64,000 bases of DNA. Origin: Halichondria panicea. Taxonomy: Eukaryota; Porifera; Demospongiae; Suberitida; Halichondriidae. Below are positions 40,101 through 48,195 of the stretch, one piece after another. The notes below the pieces were generated by a model. That model did no database searches and had not been told where the DNA came from. It saw only the letters and a program-made list of their open reading frames with translations. The DNA is taken from NCBI RefSeq assembly GCF_963675165.1, contig NC_087389.1:5430120-5494119 (forward strand), read 5' to 3'. A program made the translations under genes and the position numbers. Each line of letters opens with the position of its first letter. Within the stretch, counting starts at the first letter, position 1.

Positions 40101-43100
40101 AGCAACTTTGTTTAGGCAATACCGTATAGCGGGTAATTTTCGGGCGAGGCAAATATTCGTGGTTGAACAATATTTAGTCACTTCGTGGATAATATTTTTG
40201 TGGTTGCTTGCATTGCAGGTAAAGGTAGTCAAGGTAGCTTCATTCGTGAGTAATATAGTTCACCACGAAAACCACAAATATGTTACCCACCCCCCCCCCC
40301 GGAAATTACCAGCTACATGTACATGTATACGGAACATACATTGCTTCGAAGGCCAAACTTGTTGATGTACATGATCTTTTTGAATGGTCCATTTTGTGGT
40401 TGGTCTATAATTATAGTCATGATACTATACTAATTATATTGACTATTGGTGTATGTTTATGTTTTATTTCCCTTCTTTGTAGTTGCTGGACAGTGTTTCT
40501 GTGCCGTCCCTTCGTAGCCTCCACCCCCCACACTCCTCACACCTCCCACACCCCCTACACACCCTCCCCGCCTCACACACCTCCACACTCGTCCCTCGTG
40601 CCTACTTTGACTCGACACACCACCCCCTATCAATCACGTCTGACCACACCCACCGAATAGGCTCGTTTGTGTACGGATCTCTGGCAGTGTTTGAGAGGGA
40701 AGAGCTCAACTTGGCACATGGGGAACTACTGGGTAATTCAGTATTATTACATGTATAATACAATGTACACAATTGTGGGACTTTTTGCTAATTTTTGTTG
40801 TGCTCATAACTTAAAATGCTCGTACAAAAACCCAGAGAAGGAGTTAGACACTGTACAGCGACTGAAAGTATCTATAAAGTGGAAGAAGCATTATATAAGA
40901 CCATGAGAAGACAATGAATGATCCATATACAACAATTGTAGATCTAGATCTGTAGAGCTGCATACAAGAACAATTTTGTCTATGGCACTGATTTCTGTTT
41001 CCATTCAGTAACTCTGGAGAGAGGAGGTCTTGATTATTTCTGCCTGGAACAATGAAACCATAACTTTTAGGCTCCCTGTTTAGCATTTTGTATGATCATC
41101 AAATAATGTTTGTTTGACTTCTGTTTCCATTCAGTAACTCTGGAGAGAGGAGGTCTTGATTATTTCTGCCTGGAACAATGAAACCATAACTTTTAGGCTC
41201 CCTGTTTAGCATTTTGTATGATCATCAAATAATGTTTGTTTGACTTCAAAACTGGTGATTTCACCAAGGGCATGATAGTTGTGGAAACAGCAAAGATAAT
41301 ATAATTATAGCTACATGTATGCAGTGTATACCACAGGTAGTGTGCGTGCATCATTATGTCAATGCATGTCTTGCACTGAGTCTCATTCTTCACAGCTATG
41401 TCTCTTCATTTGGAGGATGTGCTCAAGACGAGTGACCTCCCCCCCTCACAGGGTCACACCTCACACACTCAGTCCACACGCCTCACAGTGGACGCATCTC
41501 ATCAACACGTACGTACTCTACTGTGTTGTGTGCCTGCTATTTTAGAAATGGGCTTGTTTTTGTGTAAAACAAACTACACATTGTGTACATGCACGTACAT
41601 ACATATATAGTGTAATAGTGACTAGTATCAGGCTACAAGGAAATAGGCCTGAAAGCCCCCACAAGCATCACCAGAGGCCGTCTGAAAATTTGGCAGGTAG
41701 CCAATGAAAAGTAAACCCTAGGTGGTACAAGGGGATAGGCCTGAGGAGTGCACTCCTGCTATAATAGTGTACAGCTGTATATTTTACTTTCAACCGCTTA
41801 ATACAGACCCACACACACACACACACCCTCCCACACACACACACACACCTTCCCACACACACACACACAGATGCCCTATCATCGTAGTCGCCACAGCACA
41901 ACTTCCACTATTTCTCCGACAAATTCCGCCTACTCACGTCGTCATTCATCCATCTCCCACCCACCGCCCACGCTCCCCTCCCTCACACTCCTCACACCCC
42001 CACTGGAAAGTGCCGAGCTTTTGGTGAAATTCCTCAAAGTGTCGTACCAGTTAGAAAGGTTAAAGGTCGAGTGGGGGTTAAAGGTACTCGGTTCGAAGGC
42101 AATAAAGAACAAGATAGAGTTGACGGTGGTGGAAGATGCGTACAGAAACAGAGTATATAACTGGGCACGAAAGTGGGTTGCTAAGCAACAGATAAAGGAA
42201 CTCAATCGGATGCAAATAGAGACAGTGAGTAATTGAATATTTCACGTGACGTTTTTCAAGAGTGACTATTTTCAATTCTTCAATTCAACCAAACAAATGT
42301 TCCTATTTATAGCTTACATACATATATACGTACATGTACACGATGTATGTGTACTGTAGGCCTATAAGAGGTGGGTTTCTGTGTGCGTTAGTACCGACCA
42401 CCACCACCACTGACTGGTGTGGGCACATCCCTGCAATGTTATAACTACACTAGTGATACATGTACTCCCTCCCACACACAGGACTCTATTGAAACCTCCT
42501 CCACTGTGACGTTCATGACTGAAACCACGGCAACAGACCACACCCCCTCTCAGCAACTGGAGGAGTCGAGCACACTCAGTGAGCTAGCACTGGAACAAGC
42601 ACAGGTACAATAGTAGCTTAGGGGCCACACCAAATTGATCTTACGTTTGACGGATTTTTAATCCCCAAAAACAGACCAGAGTGGCAGGCAAAAAAAAGAA
42701 AAAAATTCGATGAATATCATTATAAAACCACAAACAGAGTCACAACACACCACAAAAAGTCACTTTAGCAAAACATTACAACGTTTTGCTAGACACATGG
42801 CTATTCTGACCTCTGACCTGGGCCATTTATTGGTTTTTTTTTTTGCATTCTTCAAAACAGTGATCCGGAAAATCCGTGAAACATAATTGAAACAATTAAT
42901 TCTCAGCCTCACCCCAGTGCACTAATACAATGTTTTGCCAGCAAAAACCCTTTTTTTTTGAAATTTTGCCATTTTTGCAATCTATTCTTTTGCGATCTGG
43001 CAAGGATCGTGGTGTTATGCAAGTATCTGAGGTATTTGATGTAGGCTTCGAAGTTGGCATATTTTTGATGCTCGTAAATGAATACAGTGTCATCATGCAA

Positions 43101-46100
43101 CTCTGTCGAAATAATATGCTGTGATTGTATTCCTGAGCCTAATTTGATCTCTTGAAATGTTCAATATTATATTTCCCTGTGGCCTGTGTAGGTGCTGCAC
43201 TTGTGTGAGCTGCTGGACGGTGTTCTGATCCAGGACACACTGAAGCACTTGTCCAAGCAACACCACCTCCAACTGAGTGAGCGTGAGAGAGACCACACCT
43301 CCCTGCCCCTCGACCTCTGGAGGAATACGGTACATGGACATACAGGCTAGATTAAAGCTCATTTCCCAGCCTAAATTAGAATATTGTGCAGATGAAAAAC
43401 CTTTGTGATCTAGGTATAGCGTTCTGGCAAGGATTGTGTTCATACCAGTTTATGTTTTTGCGAAGTGATCAACACTCCCAAACTCTGCTCATGTTTGATG
43501 CTCACAAAACGTTCTAGTAATTGTACGATATAAGCTGTGATTTCCGTTCATATAGGCCCTGAACACTAAGGAGATCACTGGCCTCTCCCGCTCTCATGTA
43601 GTGGAGGACTTTGTGAGGTTACTAGAGAGTAAGATGACCGACACTGGAGGGGACACCGTGTCCCTGTGCAAGGTGGGCTATTACCTCTGTGTGTGCAAGT
43701 GGGTATAGCGTGCGTAGGTGTACGTGTGTGTGTGGGTCGTGCGTGGGCATGGGTGTATGTGTGCGGTCACACACACACAACTCATCATCTCACTCCCCTT
43801 CTCCCACACTATCCACCACTTTTCTCTCCCTTTCTCTCCCTTTTTTTTCTAAGTGGTTGTGTGTATTTCACTGTATGTACAGTGTGTGTAGGTGTGTACA
43901 GTGTGTGTAGGTGTGTGGAATTTTCTAATGCCAGTAATCTTGAAACTGTTCAACCCCTCCCCCTCCCACACACACACACAGAGTGATCTCAAGGAGTGTG
44001 TACAGCGACTGGCTAGTGGAGTAATGGCCAGAGAGAAGGATTGCTATCACCTGTACGCTAGTGTGCATGTATTGTACGTATTATAATTATAGTGTATGAA
44101 CTATTGTTATGGTAAGGATCGGATGCTATGCTGAGTATATGTACATAAACATCTTCATTCGGTAAAATCTCTCATTCATGTAACGATATTCTGAATGTTC
44201 CTTGTGTACAGGTATGGCTCCTACTATGAAGCCTTGCTGAGGAGTCAGTACAATCAGCTATACCTCAAGAACCAAGTACGCGCGTGTATGATACGTATAT
44301 TATACTTGTATAGCTACATGTATGCACATCCGTACCAAATGACCCCCCCCCCACACACACACACACACACACACCAGGAGATAGACCACTATCGCTGTGA
44401 GGCTGAGGGGAGTGCTAATCAGAGCCGGGAGGAGACACTGCATGTCATGGCAGACCACACCCACCAGCTCCTGCTAGGTACCTGCATGAACACCTACAAG
44501 TGCACACTGTGTGCGAGTGTAGTTGATCTTAGCCTCATTGTTTTTCCCCTTCCTGGAATTAAGGCTGCGTTGATCTCTGTCTGTGTCTAAGTAATGCATG
44601 AATGCACTATAGAGTCCCATCACACACACACACCCTCACACATACCCACACCCACACACACACACCCACACACACACACAGAGCTCACAGCCCTCCGCAG
44701 CAAAGTGACGGAACTCAGTCTTGAGTTAGCGGCAGCAACAAACCACACCCACTCACAAGCCCAACTAGAGTACAGTCAACTAGTTGACAATCTCTACTCT
44801 GCTACTATGGCAATTAAATCTCGTTACGAAGAATACAGAGGTCGTCTCCATGGAGATATGACTCGGAGCTTGTATGAAGTACGACAATCTGTTGCTGAAA
44901 GTGTGAAAAAGATGAAAGAAAAACTTGAGATTCACGGTGGCGATGTTACTATAGCAACTGATGGAGCAGTAGCAGATGACATTGCCATGGTTACCCGGCT
45001 GAAAGCTGAGGGAGTGAAAGATATACAACAAGAAAATGCCGAGCTCAGCAAATTAGTAAGTATAATATTTCAGTCAAGAACTCTGGAATTATTTTCGAGA
45101 CACTAAATTTTTGTGGATTGCCCAATTAAACTAAACATTTCGAGGATAGAGGTTCAAATGACCACACCCCTACAGTAGAGAGGTTTAAATACCGGATGTA
45201 AACCAATTTTCGAGGCATTTAGTGTTTGTGTTTCTGGGTCAATCCTAGAAAACCTCGAAAATTTCGTGCCTTAAAAATAACCTGCTTAACGGTATAATAT
45301 TTATGTACACATGCATGTACAATTCTGGTATGTATATAATGTTGCTGGTCATGTGACTTGTAGATGATCAAGATGCGAGCAGTGCATGCCTGGAACAGTT
45401 ACAAAGAGGGTGTGGCACATCAACACAAGGTACACTCATTATGAAATGCATTTATCTCAGATTTATGTATTTCGGCAATAATTAATTATCACGCAAAAGC
45501 TATTATTTATAAAGTTGTGGGTTTTATGCGCACTGCATGTACCATAGTTATGACAGGGGTTCACTTTTCAACTAAATTTGATTCCGTCCCTAGTCATGCA
45601 TGCATGGTCAGAGTTTTGAGTTAAGCATATTAGAATACTGTCGAAATATTAATGTTTATACCCCATCAATCTCGTCCCTCAAGTGTCTTCCAGCAGGACT
45701 AAAAGCACCGGCTATTCTTCATGTACATACCACCCTCCCTTGTCTCTGTAGGTGGCTAGTCTGGAGGGGCAGCTGAACACAGCTAGAGCCGGGGGTCTAG
45801 AGCTGAGGATGGCAACGGAACAAGAGATCACCTCCCTCAAGCAACAACTACTCGTGGCTCAGAAGGTGACACCACTACCTCATAATATACCATATAGCGG
45901 GTGATTTTCGTATGTTGGAAATTTTCGTGTTTTTACGAAAATAAATTGTTCTGGCACAATAGGTTCAACGTCGCTATCCTGAGCTGTACGATTATTTACA
46001 ATAAAATTAATGGAATACGAAAATTTACACCAACGAAAATTACCCGCTATACGGTAGTACATGGCAGTAAAGGAGCAGTGATAGAGTGTATGTATGCAGG

Positions 46101-47132
46101 CCTCTTAGTCTAGGTTACTCAATATAGACAGGAGCCCATAAATAAGAGAAGGAGCGACTGACAACGGGGATCACGTTTTGTAAGTGGTTATGACTGCATT
46201 TCCATATAATTATGTGCAGAGTCACCAAGTGGTTGAATCCCTACACGTGTTATACGCAATACAGGGCTGCGGTTGGCAAGCACTTAGTTGCTTCCATACA
46301 ATACATGCACGGACACGCCCACACCACACACACACAGAGTCTCGGTCGATTGGAGAAAGAGGGTGCCGCTATCAAGCATCACTTGGAGGAAGAGGTATGT
46401 ACCTAACAGCCATTGTGTGACCTCTGACCTCATGTGATCGTTGGTTGCAGAGACGTAAAAAACATCTGTCTGTCAAACAAACATCAAAGGCCCAAGAGTC
46501 ATCGTTTAGGGCCAGAGGTGAAAGGTCAAAGGTGGCCAAGCTAGAACACCTGGTATGTCAAGTACTTATCTACTTGTCATTATGTAATCATCCGTTGTTG
46601 TCATAGAAACAAGAACTGGAGGCTAAAGAGAAGCTGTTGAAGACAACAACAGACGAGAAAAAAGTTGCTATAAAACAAGTAACGGCAGTCAAAGTTCGGA
46701 GTTCAAAGGTCACCAGAGACTTGAAGCACCATCTACGCCACGAGAGACACTTAAAGAGTGATGCATTTCATCAGGTGGACGAACTGTTAGCACAGGTGAG
46801 TGGCTGTAGTACCTTGCTGTGTACCAACCTCATTCTGTGTACATTGTACGTGTACAGTACCGTATAGCGGGTAATTTTCGTGGTGTAAATATTCGTCGTG
46901 GGCAAGCTGACCTCCACAAAATTTTGCCCCACGAAAACCAATAAGCGTGGCTCACTGAAACACATGCAATGCAGGGCAGGTAATAAGTCAAACGAAATTT
47001 TTACACAGTTTTCCCCGCGAAAATTACCCGCTATACGGTATGAGAAAGGCTGCACTACTACAACTTTTAAAACCTACGTTATTAGGCAAATCAGTTACAG
47101 TTTTGGCAGACATGTAAACTATTGATCCCCCC

Positions 47133-47191
<59 letters not shown>

Positions 47192-47816
47192 ACACACACA
47201 CACACCCACACAAAGGTGGAAGAGTACACCCAACAGGAGAGCAAGATGGTTCGCTCTTCCCTCCAAGCATTTAGCCACACCCCTTTAGTGTCCTCCATGC
47301 CCGCCACCTCATCACCCAGGGTTACCAACGGCTCTAAAAGACGTCCAACCTCTGTCTCAGTGAGTATATAGCTGCTGACAGTGATAGTGAATCATCTCCA
47401 TAACGGACACTATGGTTTAGGCCATTTCTCAGAGGTGGCCTTTGTTGAGGGGTTGATTGTACACGAATTCTTCATACTGTAGCTGGCTTTAAGGGTGGCA
47501 GTCATCCAATGTACACTGTTTTCGTTGCGGGGACAACAATGATCAAAATGCTATTTCAATATTATGTTATCTTTCAAGTTAAATTTTCCTGTATTTTCCT
47601 GTATTTTGGCGATATCTCTTGTACAGTCATAATATAATAATAATTATTCATAGCTAGGTACGTGCATGGGTGGTATACACCACACACTTTAACTACAAAA
47701 TTATTATCATGTTACTGTCTGCTAGTGACTGCTTCCCTCCTCCCCTACAGGGTCAGTCTGCTGGAGTGGAGACCATCGACCTCAGTCAAGAGATACTAGC
47801 TCTGAGACTCATTTGA
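17404..47816 (+). CDS. Giant coiled-coil protein, CCDC162-like (42 exons, 2206 aa)
   Basis: Exons: 17404-17522, 17896-17968, 18074-18312, 18750-18933, 19681-19770, 19971-20168, 22161-22433, 22786-22976, 23482-23710, 24308-24465, 24721-24927, 25709-25838, 26153-26282, 26640-26753, 27103-27305, 27598-27729, 27973-28125, 28643-28948, 29347-29495, 29734-29854, 29915-30340, 38782-38844, 38988-39099, 39640-39704, 39762-39875, 40483-40732, 41396-41508, 41871-42224, 42482-42604, 43192-43329, 43556-43672, 43982-44052, 44212-44275, 44378-44477, 44682-45055, 45364-45429, 45752-45865, 46338-46394, 46451-46552, 46607-46795, 47216-47359, 47751-47816. The lengths sum to 6621 = 2207 codons with every junction in phase, which strongly supports the model. 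The N-terminal third (YLLHEYNHTLERSRIL, FRSVERTLTINEEG, EVENHDDFYSFE) resembles the DUF4549 coiled-coil CCDC162 family as I remember it, unverified. From about residue 1837 on it is heptad-rich coiled coil. No enzyme motif is seen. An RFX-type X-box in intron 1 hints at a ciliary role (inference). Intron 21 hosts nested antisense genes. Confidence 0.8.
17690..17703. promoter_or_regulatory. RFX X-box-like site in intron 1 of the CCDC162-like gene
   Basis: GTTGCTATGGCAAC matches the consensus X-box (GTTGCYATGGCAAC), two inverted RFX half-sites, 286 bp after the start codon. RFX factors drive ciliary genes across animals; use here is inferred. A 13-base relative, GTTGCTAGGCAAC, is at about 37374-37386, and GTTGCTAAGCAAC falls inside the coding exon near 42177. 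Confidence 0.5.
18995..19197. mobile_element. MITE, ACCGTATTACTAGAA family
   Basis: Begins TGTATTACTAGAATAATTA and ends ACATTCTAGTAATACCG, with the family's internal blocks. It lies in intron 4 of the giant gene. Confidence 0.7.
20545..20695. mobile_element. Foldback repeat with GTTAGATACTGTTTAG termini
   Basis: The two halves are inverted copies (left '...TAGATACTGTTTAGGAGG', right '...GACTAAACAGTATCTAAC') that can form a long hairpin around the centre 'cgagcgaaacgaggg'. A related element is at 39421-39562. It lies immediately before the recombinase remnant at 20700-21550 and may be its terminal repeat. Confidence 0.7.
20700..21550 (+). pseudogene. Decayed tyrosine-recombinase transposon (Crypton/DIRS-type), in intron 6
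   Basis: Two frames carry recognisable pieces. Around 21030-21180 is LFKDACFADLRVCLDSEIKR; around 21193-21310 is MIMETTGHRSLEGVRSYKRT. The second contains the H-x-x-R...Y arrangement of the catalytic C-terminus of tyrosine recombinases (GHRS...Y) in the form seen in Crypton-like and KCTD/ZMYM-associated recombinase domains. The two pieces are in different frames and the upstream recombinase core is missing, so the copy is dead. It sits wholly within an intron of the CCDC162-like gene, in the same orientation, with a foldback repeat at its 5' side. Confidence 0.6.
21673..21775. repeat. Direct duplication of about 57 bp
   Basis: 'tgtatgtatacaaggttctc' and the 37 bases after it occur twice back-to-back with one late difference (ccatgaa / ccacgaa). 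Confidence 0.8.
22075..22160. repeat. (CA)n tract forming the 3' splice site of exon 7
   Basis: CA/CCA repeat of about 85 bp ending CACACAG directly against the exon at 22161. Confidence 0.9.
22620..22830 (+). repeat. 66-bp tandem array duplicating an intron acceptor plus exon start (exon 8)
   Basis: Three copies, with the CAG acceptors at 22651-22653, 22717-22719 and 22783-22785, exactly 66 bp apart. Each copy has a CA-rich tract, CAG, then codons for FLSLSSHCTHLHSLP. The third copy runs into the rest of exon 8. 66 is a multiple of three and no stop occurs, so use of an upstream acceptor would add 22 or 44 residues without changing frame. Confidence 0.85.
22985..23212. mobile_element. MITE, diverged member of the ACCGTATTACTAGAA family
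   Basis: 'ctgtattactacaatgtatt' at the left and 'gcattgttacattagtaaag' at the right, with the internal 'gaaatcagcag' block. It is more diverged than the other copies. Confidence 0.5.
24003..24345 (+). repeat. 42-bp tandem array over the exon 10 acceptor, interrupted by a MITE
   Basis: A unit containing 'tcactgcttctttatcgtac' and 'atgcagtgtctcaatgtgct' occurs before and after the MITE at 24069-24256 and then leads into the real exon. The acceptor CAG|TGTCTCAATGTGCTC is therefore present three times (near 24030, 24265 and 24308). Only the last continues into the exon coding CLNVLNYFRSVERTL. Confidence 0.8.
24069..24256. mobile_element. MITE with CAGGGTGTCATACAGG inverted termini and 5-bp target duplication
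   Basis: 16-bp perfect terminal inverted repeats (CAGGGTGTCATACAGG / CCTGTATGACACCCTG) flanked by TACAT on both sides. The interior has G-rich and C-rich runs either side of GATATC. Related copies are at 39894-40074 and 52813-52988. There is no coding capacity; the superfamily is not assigned. Confidence 0.88.
25085..25400. repeat. Dispersed repeat of about 0.3 kb (copy 1 of 3)
   Basis: Starts 'acccgaggtgcgcgtgggca', includes 'tagtagtcggttggtttgt' and ends near 'ggaacaatggaaaagggtca'. The same order of blocks is found at 30370-30725 and 34503-34805. It is non-coding and is likely a non-autonomous element. Confidence 0.75.
30370..30725. repeat. Dispersed repeat of about 0.3 kb (copy 2 of 3)
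   Basis: Same family as 25085-25400; it begins just after the exon 21 donor with 'gcggccagcgggttatagta' and ends 'ggaacagggtcactaaagta'. It is part of the duplicated unit around peptide gene A. Confidence 0.75.
31011..31622. mobile_element. Foldback element, CTAGCCTC...GAGGCTAG family (0.6 kb)
   Basis: Bounded by CTAGCCTC and GAGGCTAG with sub-terminal hairpins ('ccggccttcaagcgaaaaga' at the left, 'cttcgaggaagtgcggcctg' at the right) and internal inverted 'gcgcatgcgc' blocks. A second copy of similar length is at 51930-52546. It is non-coding. Confidence 0.7.
31801..32357 (-). pseudogene. Secreted cysteine-rich peptide gene A (frameshifted copy)
   Basis: Three exons: 32285-32357, 32008-32121 and 31801-31868, with the same splice phases (1, 1) as copy B. 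Exon 1 encodes a signal peptide (MKSLIIASVLVVAMAMMATA) and exon 2 an acidic pro-region (EMAEAKEEETPSQEMCIDQN). Exon 3 has four extra bases early on relative to copies B and C, shifting the frame; it then ends at TAA 31801-31803 after 21 codons and loses most of the cysteines. It may be a pseudogene or may make a shortened peptide. It is nested antisense in intron 21 of the CCDC162-like gene. Confidence 0.7.
32690..32900. mobile_element. MITE, ACCGTATAGCGGGTA family (diverged)
   Basis: Left end ACTGTATAGCAGGTATATTT, right end AAATATACCCGCTGTACGGT; imperfect inverted repeats of more than 25 bp. It lies upstream of peptide gene A. Confidence 0.75.
33648..34207. mobile_element. Composite foldback element with nested inverted repeats
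   Basis: The outer arms are inverted ('ccaggccgattaaaatacgg' at 33662 against 'ccgtattttaatcagcctgg' at about 34173). The inner arms of about 70 bp (33770-33845 against 33895-33967) share 'gcacactagtctgaaaccag' in inverted form around a 50-bp loop. The terminal part carries the GAGGCTA end of the CTAGCCTC family. Confidence 0.7.
34503..34805. repeat. Dispersed repeat of about 0.3 kb (copy 3 of 3)
   Basis: 'acccgaggtcaggccgcggc' through 'ggaacattggaaaagggtca'. Same family as 25085 and 30370; part of the duplicated unit around peptide gene B. Confidence 0.75.
34826..35065. mobile_element. MITE, ACCGTATAGCGCGAAATTT variant
   Basis: Terminal inverted repeats TACCGTATAGCGCGAAATTT / AAATTTCGCGCTATACGGTA, 20 bp, essentially perfect, beginning and ending in TA. 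There is no coding capacity. Confidence 0.88.
35341..36026 (-). CDS. Secreted cysteine-rich peptide gene B (intact copy, 112 aa)
   Basis: Exons 35954-36026, 35636-35749 and 35341-35492, all in phase (1, 1). Exon 1 encodes a 24-residue signal region (MKGLIIACVLVVAVAMMATA). Exon 2 encodes an amphipathic acidic pro-region (RIQELLKEMAEAKEEEAPSQ) and the first cysteine of the mature part (MCIDQN). Exon 3 begins DEVECTCIRFKGKKHPVCVG and adds SNC, ERCSP and NPSCHPP before the TAA. The mature part thus has seven cysteines, spaced C-x(8)-C-x-C-x(9)-C-x(4)-C-x(12)-C-x(6)-C by my count, and a Pro/Asn-rich end. No known fold is recognised. Export through the secretory pathway is the only firm prediction; defence, signalling or toxin-like roles are all possible. 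It is nested antisense in intron 21 of the CCDC162-like gene, with paralogues A and C either side. Confidence 0.75.
36821..36950. mobile_element. MITE fragment, ACCGTATAGCGGGTA family
   Basis: Left half only: ACCGTATATGCGGCAGGTAC followed by 'gggcaagctgacctccacaa', the latter shared with the copies at 46858 and 61445. The right terminus is missing. Confidence 0.6.
37639..38291 (-). pseudogene. Secreted cysteine-rich peptide gene C (in-frame TGA; divergent duplicated tail)
   Basis: Exons 38219-38291, 37936-38040 and 37639-37805 with the family's phases. The signal peptide is nearly identical to copy A. The second full codon of exon 2 is TGA where copy B has CGA (Arg), so the reading frame stops right after the signal peptide. 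Exon 2 also lacks nine bases of the family sequence. Exon 3 remains open: ECTCIRFKGKKPVCVGSNC, then a tail made of two copies of a 12-13-residue unit (GWNPFEEGVLH / GWNPFEDGVLH), unrelated to the tail of B. It is probably a recent pseudogene unless an alternative acceptor is used. Confidence 0.68.
38630..38725. mobile_element. End fragment of a pogo/Tigger-like MITE
   Basis: Ends 'ggataatcgaggttctactc', matching the right end of the element at 51540-51912 (GAGGTTCTACT), with 'gcgcatgcgcaagcg' upstream. Confidence 0.45.
39421..39562. mobile_element. Foldback repeat, relative of 20545-20695
   Basis: 'tagacactgtttgtcggtgt' at the left and 'aggtgtct' inverted as 'agacacctccaaaacagtgt' at the right, with the centre 'ctcactacgctcgggatact'. 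Same architecture as the repeat beside the recombinase remnant. Confidence 0.7.
39894..40074. mobile_element. MITE with CAGGGTGTCATACAGG termini (second copy)
   Basis: Perfect 16-bp terminal inverted repeats and a 5-bp duplication ACATG on both sides. It is inserted 18 bp after the exon 25 donor of the CCDC162-like gene, in the opposite orientation to the copy at 24069. Confidence 0.88.
40121..40310. mobile_element. MITE, ACCGTATAGCGGGTA family, right end degraded
   Basis: Left terminus ACCGTATAGCGGGTAATTTT; the right end decays into a C-run followed by GGAAATTACC. Confidence 0.7.
40985..41246. repeat. 126-bp direct tandem duplication
   Basis: 'ctgtttccattcagtaactc' to 'aataatgtttgtttgactt' occurs twice without visible difference, so the duplication is recent. 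It lies in intron 26 of the giant gene. Confidence 0.9.
43375..43525. mobile_element. MITE, ACCGTATTACTAGAA family (short copy)
   Basis: 'tagaatattgtgcagatgaa' at the left, 'gcgttctggcaaggattgtg' inside, 'cacaaaacgttctagtaatt' at the right. It lies in intron 30. A further degraded piece is at about 42955-43080. Confidence 0.6.
45065..45297. mobile_element. MITE, diverged ACCGTATAGCGCGAAATTT variant
   Basis: 'attttcgagacactaaattt' at the left and 'cctcgaaaatttcgtgcctt...aacggta' at the right. It lies in intron 35. Confidence 0.55.
45885..46057. mobile_element. MITE, ACCGTATAGCGGGTA family
   Basis: Termini TACCATATAGCGGGTGATTT and AAAATTACCCGCTATACGGT, inverted. It lies in intron 37. Confidence 0.85.
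46858..47041. mobile_element. MITE, ACCGTATAGCGGGTA family (intact)
   Basis: Termini ACCGTATAGCGGGTAATTTT and AAAATTACCCGCTATACGGT are perfect inverted repeats of at least 22 bp with flanking TA. The interior 'gggcaagctgacctccac' is shared with 61445-61632. It lies in intron 40. Confidence 0.92.
47131..47215. repeat. (CA)n tract before exon 41
   Basis: About 80 bp of CA repeat preceded by a C-run and ending CACAAAG at the acceptor. Confidence 0.9.
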
Positions 47817-48195
47817 TAGGACCTTTACTGCATACACATGCATATACATGACTAGACCTTCATTATAGACCTTCATTATAGACCAGATTAATGCAATTTC
47901 ATTCTTTTTGTCTGCCATTATAAGGCACTCCCATCCCCTATTGTATAAGATACTGAATATTAATACTGAAAATAACGACTGTATATACACATGCATGTAC
48001 AAAACTAGCCTCGATCCCAGCCCCTCTCACCGAGAGCGGCCTGGAATCGAGGCTAGTACAAAACATGATAATTATGATGAACAAGACGAACGATCAAAAT
48101 GTATGACACATGTACAATAATAATTGATTACAATGCATGTGTAACATGATCGATCGATGCATGCATGCATATGTCAAGAACATGATCATGAATTG
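47817..48195. other. Short spacer between convergent CCDC162-like and GPATCH2 genes
   Basis: 380 bp, non-coding. It contains a 50-bp hairpin at 48007-48056 of the CTAGCCTC...GAGGCTAG type and AT-rich sequence; 3' UTRs of both genes are expected here. Confidence 0.55.
48007..48056. repeat. Solo terminal hairpin of the CTAGCCTCGATC foldback family
   Basis: CTAGCCTCGATCCCAG and its inverted partner CTGGAATCGAGGCTAG with a small inner stem. It has the terminal structure of the 0.6 kb elements without their interior. Confidence 0.75.
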
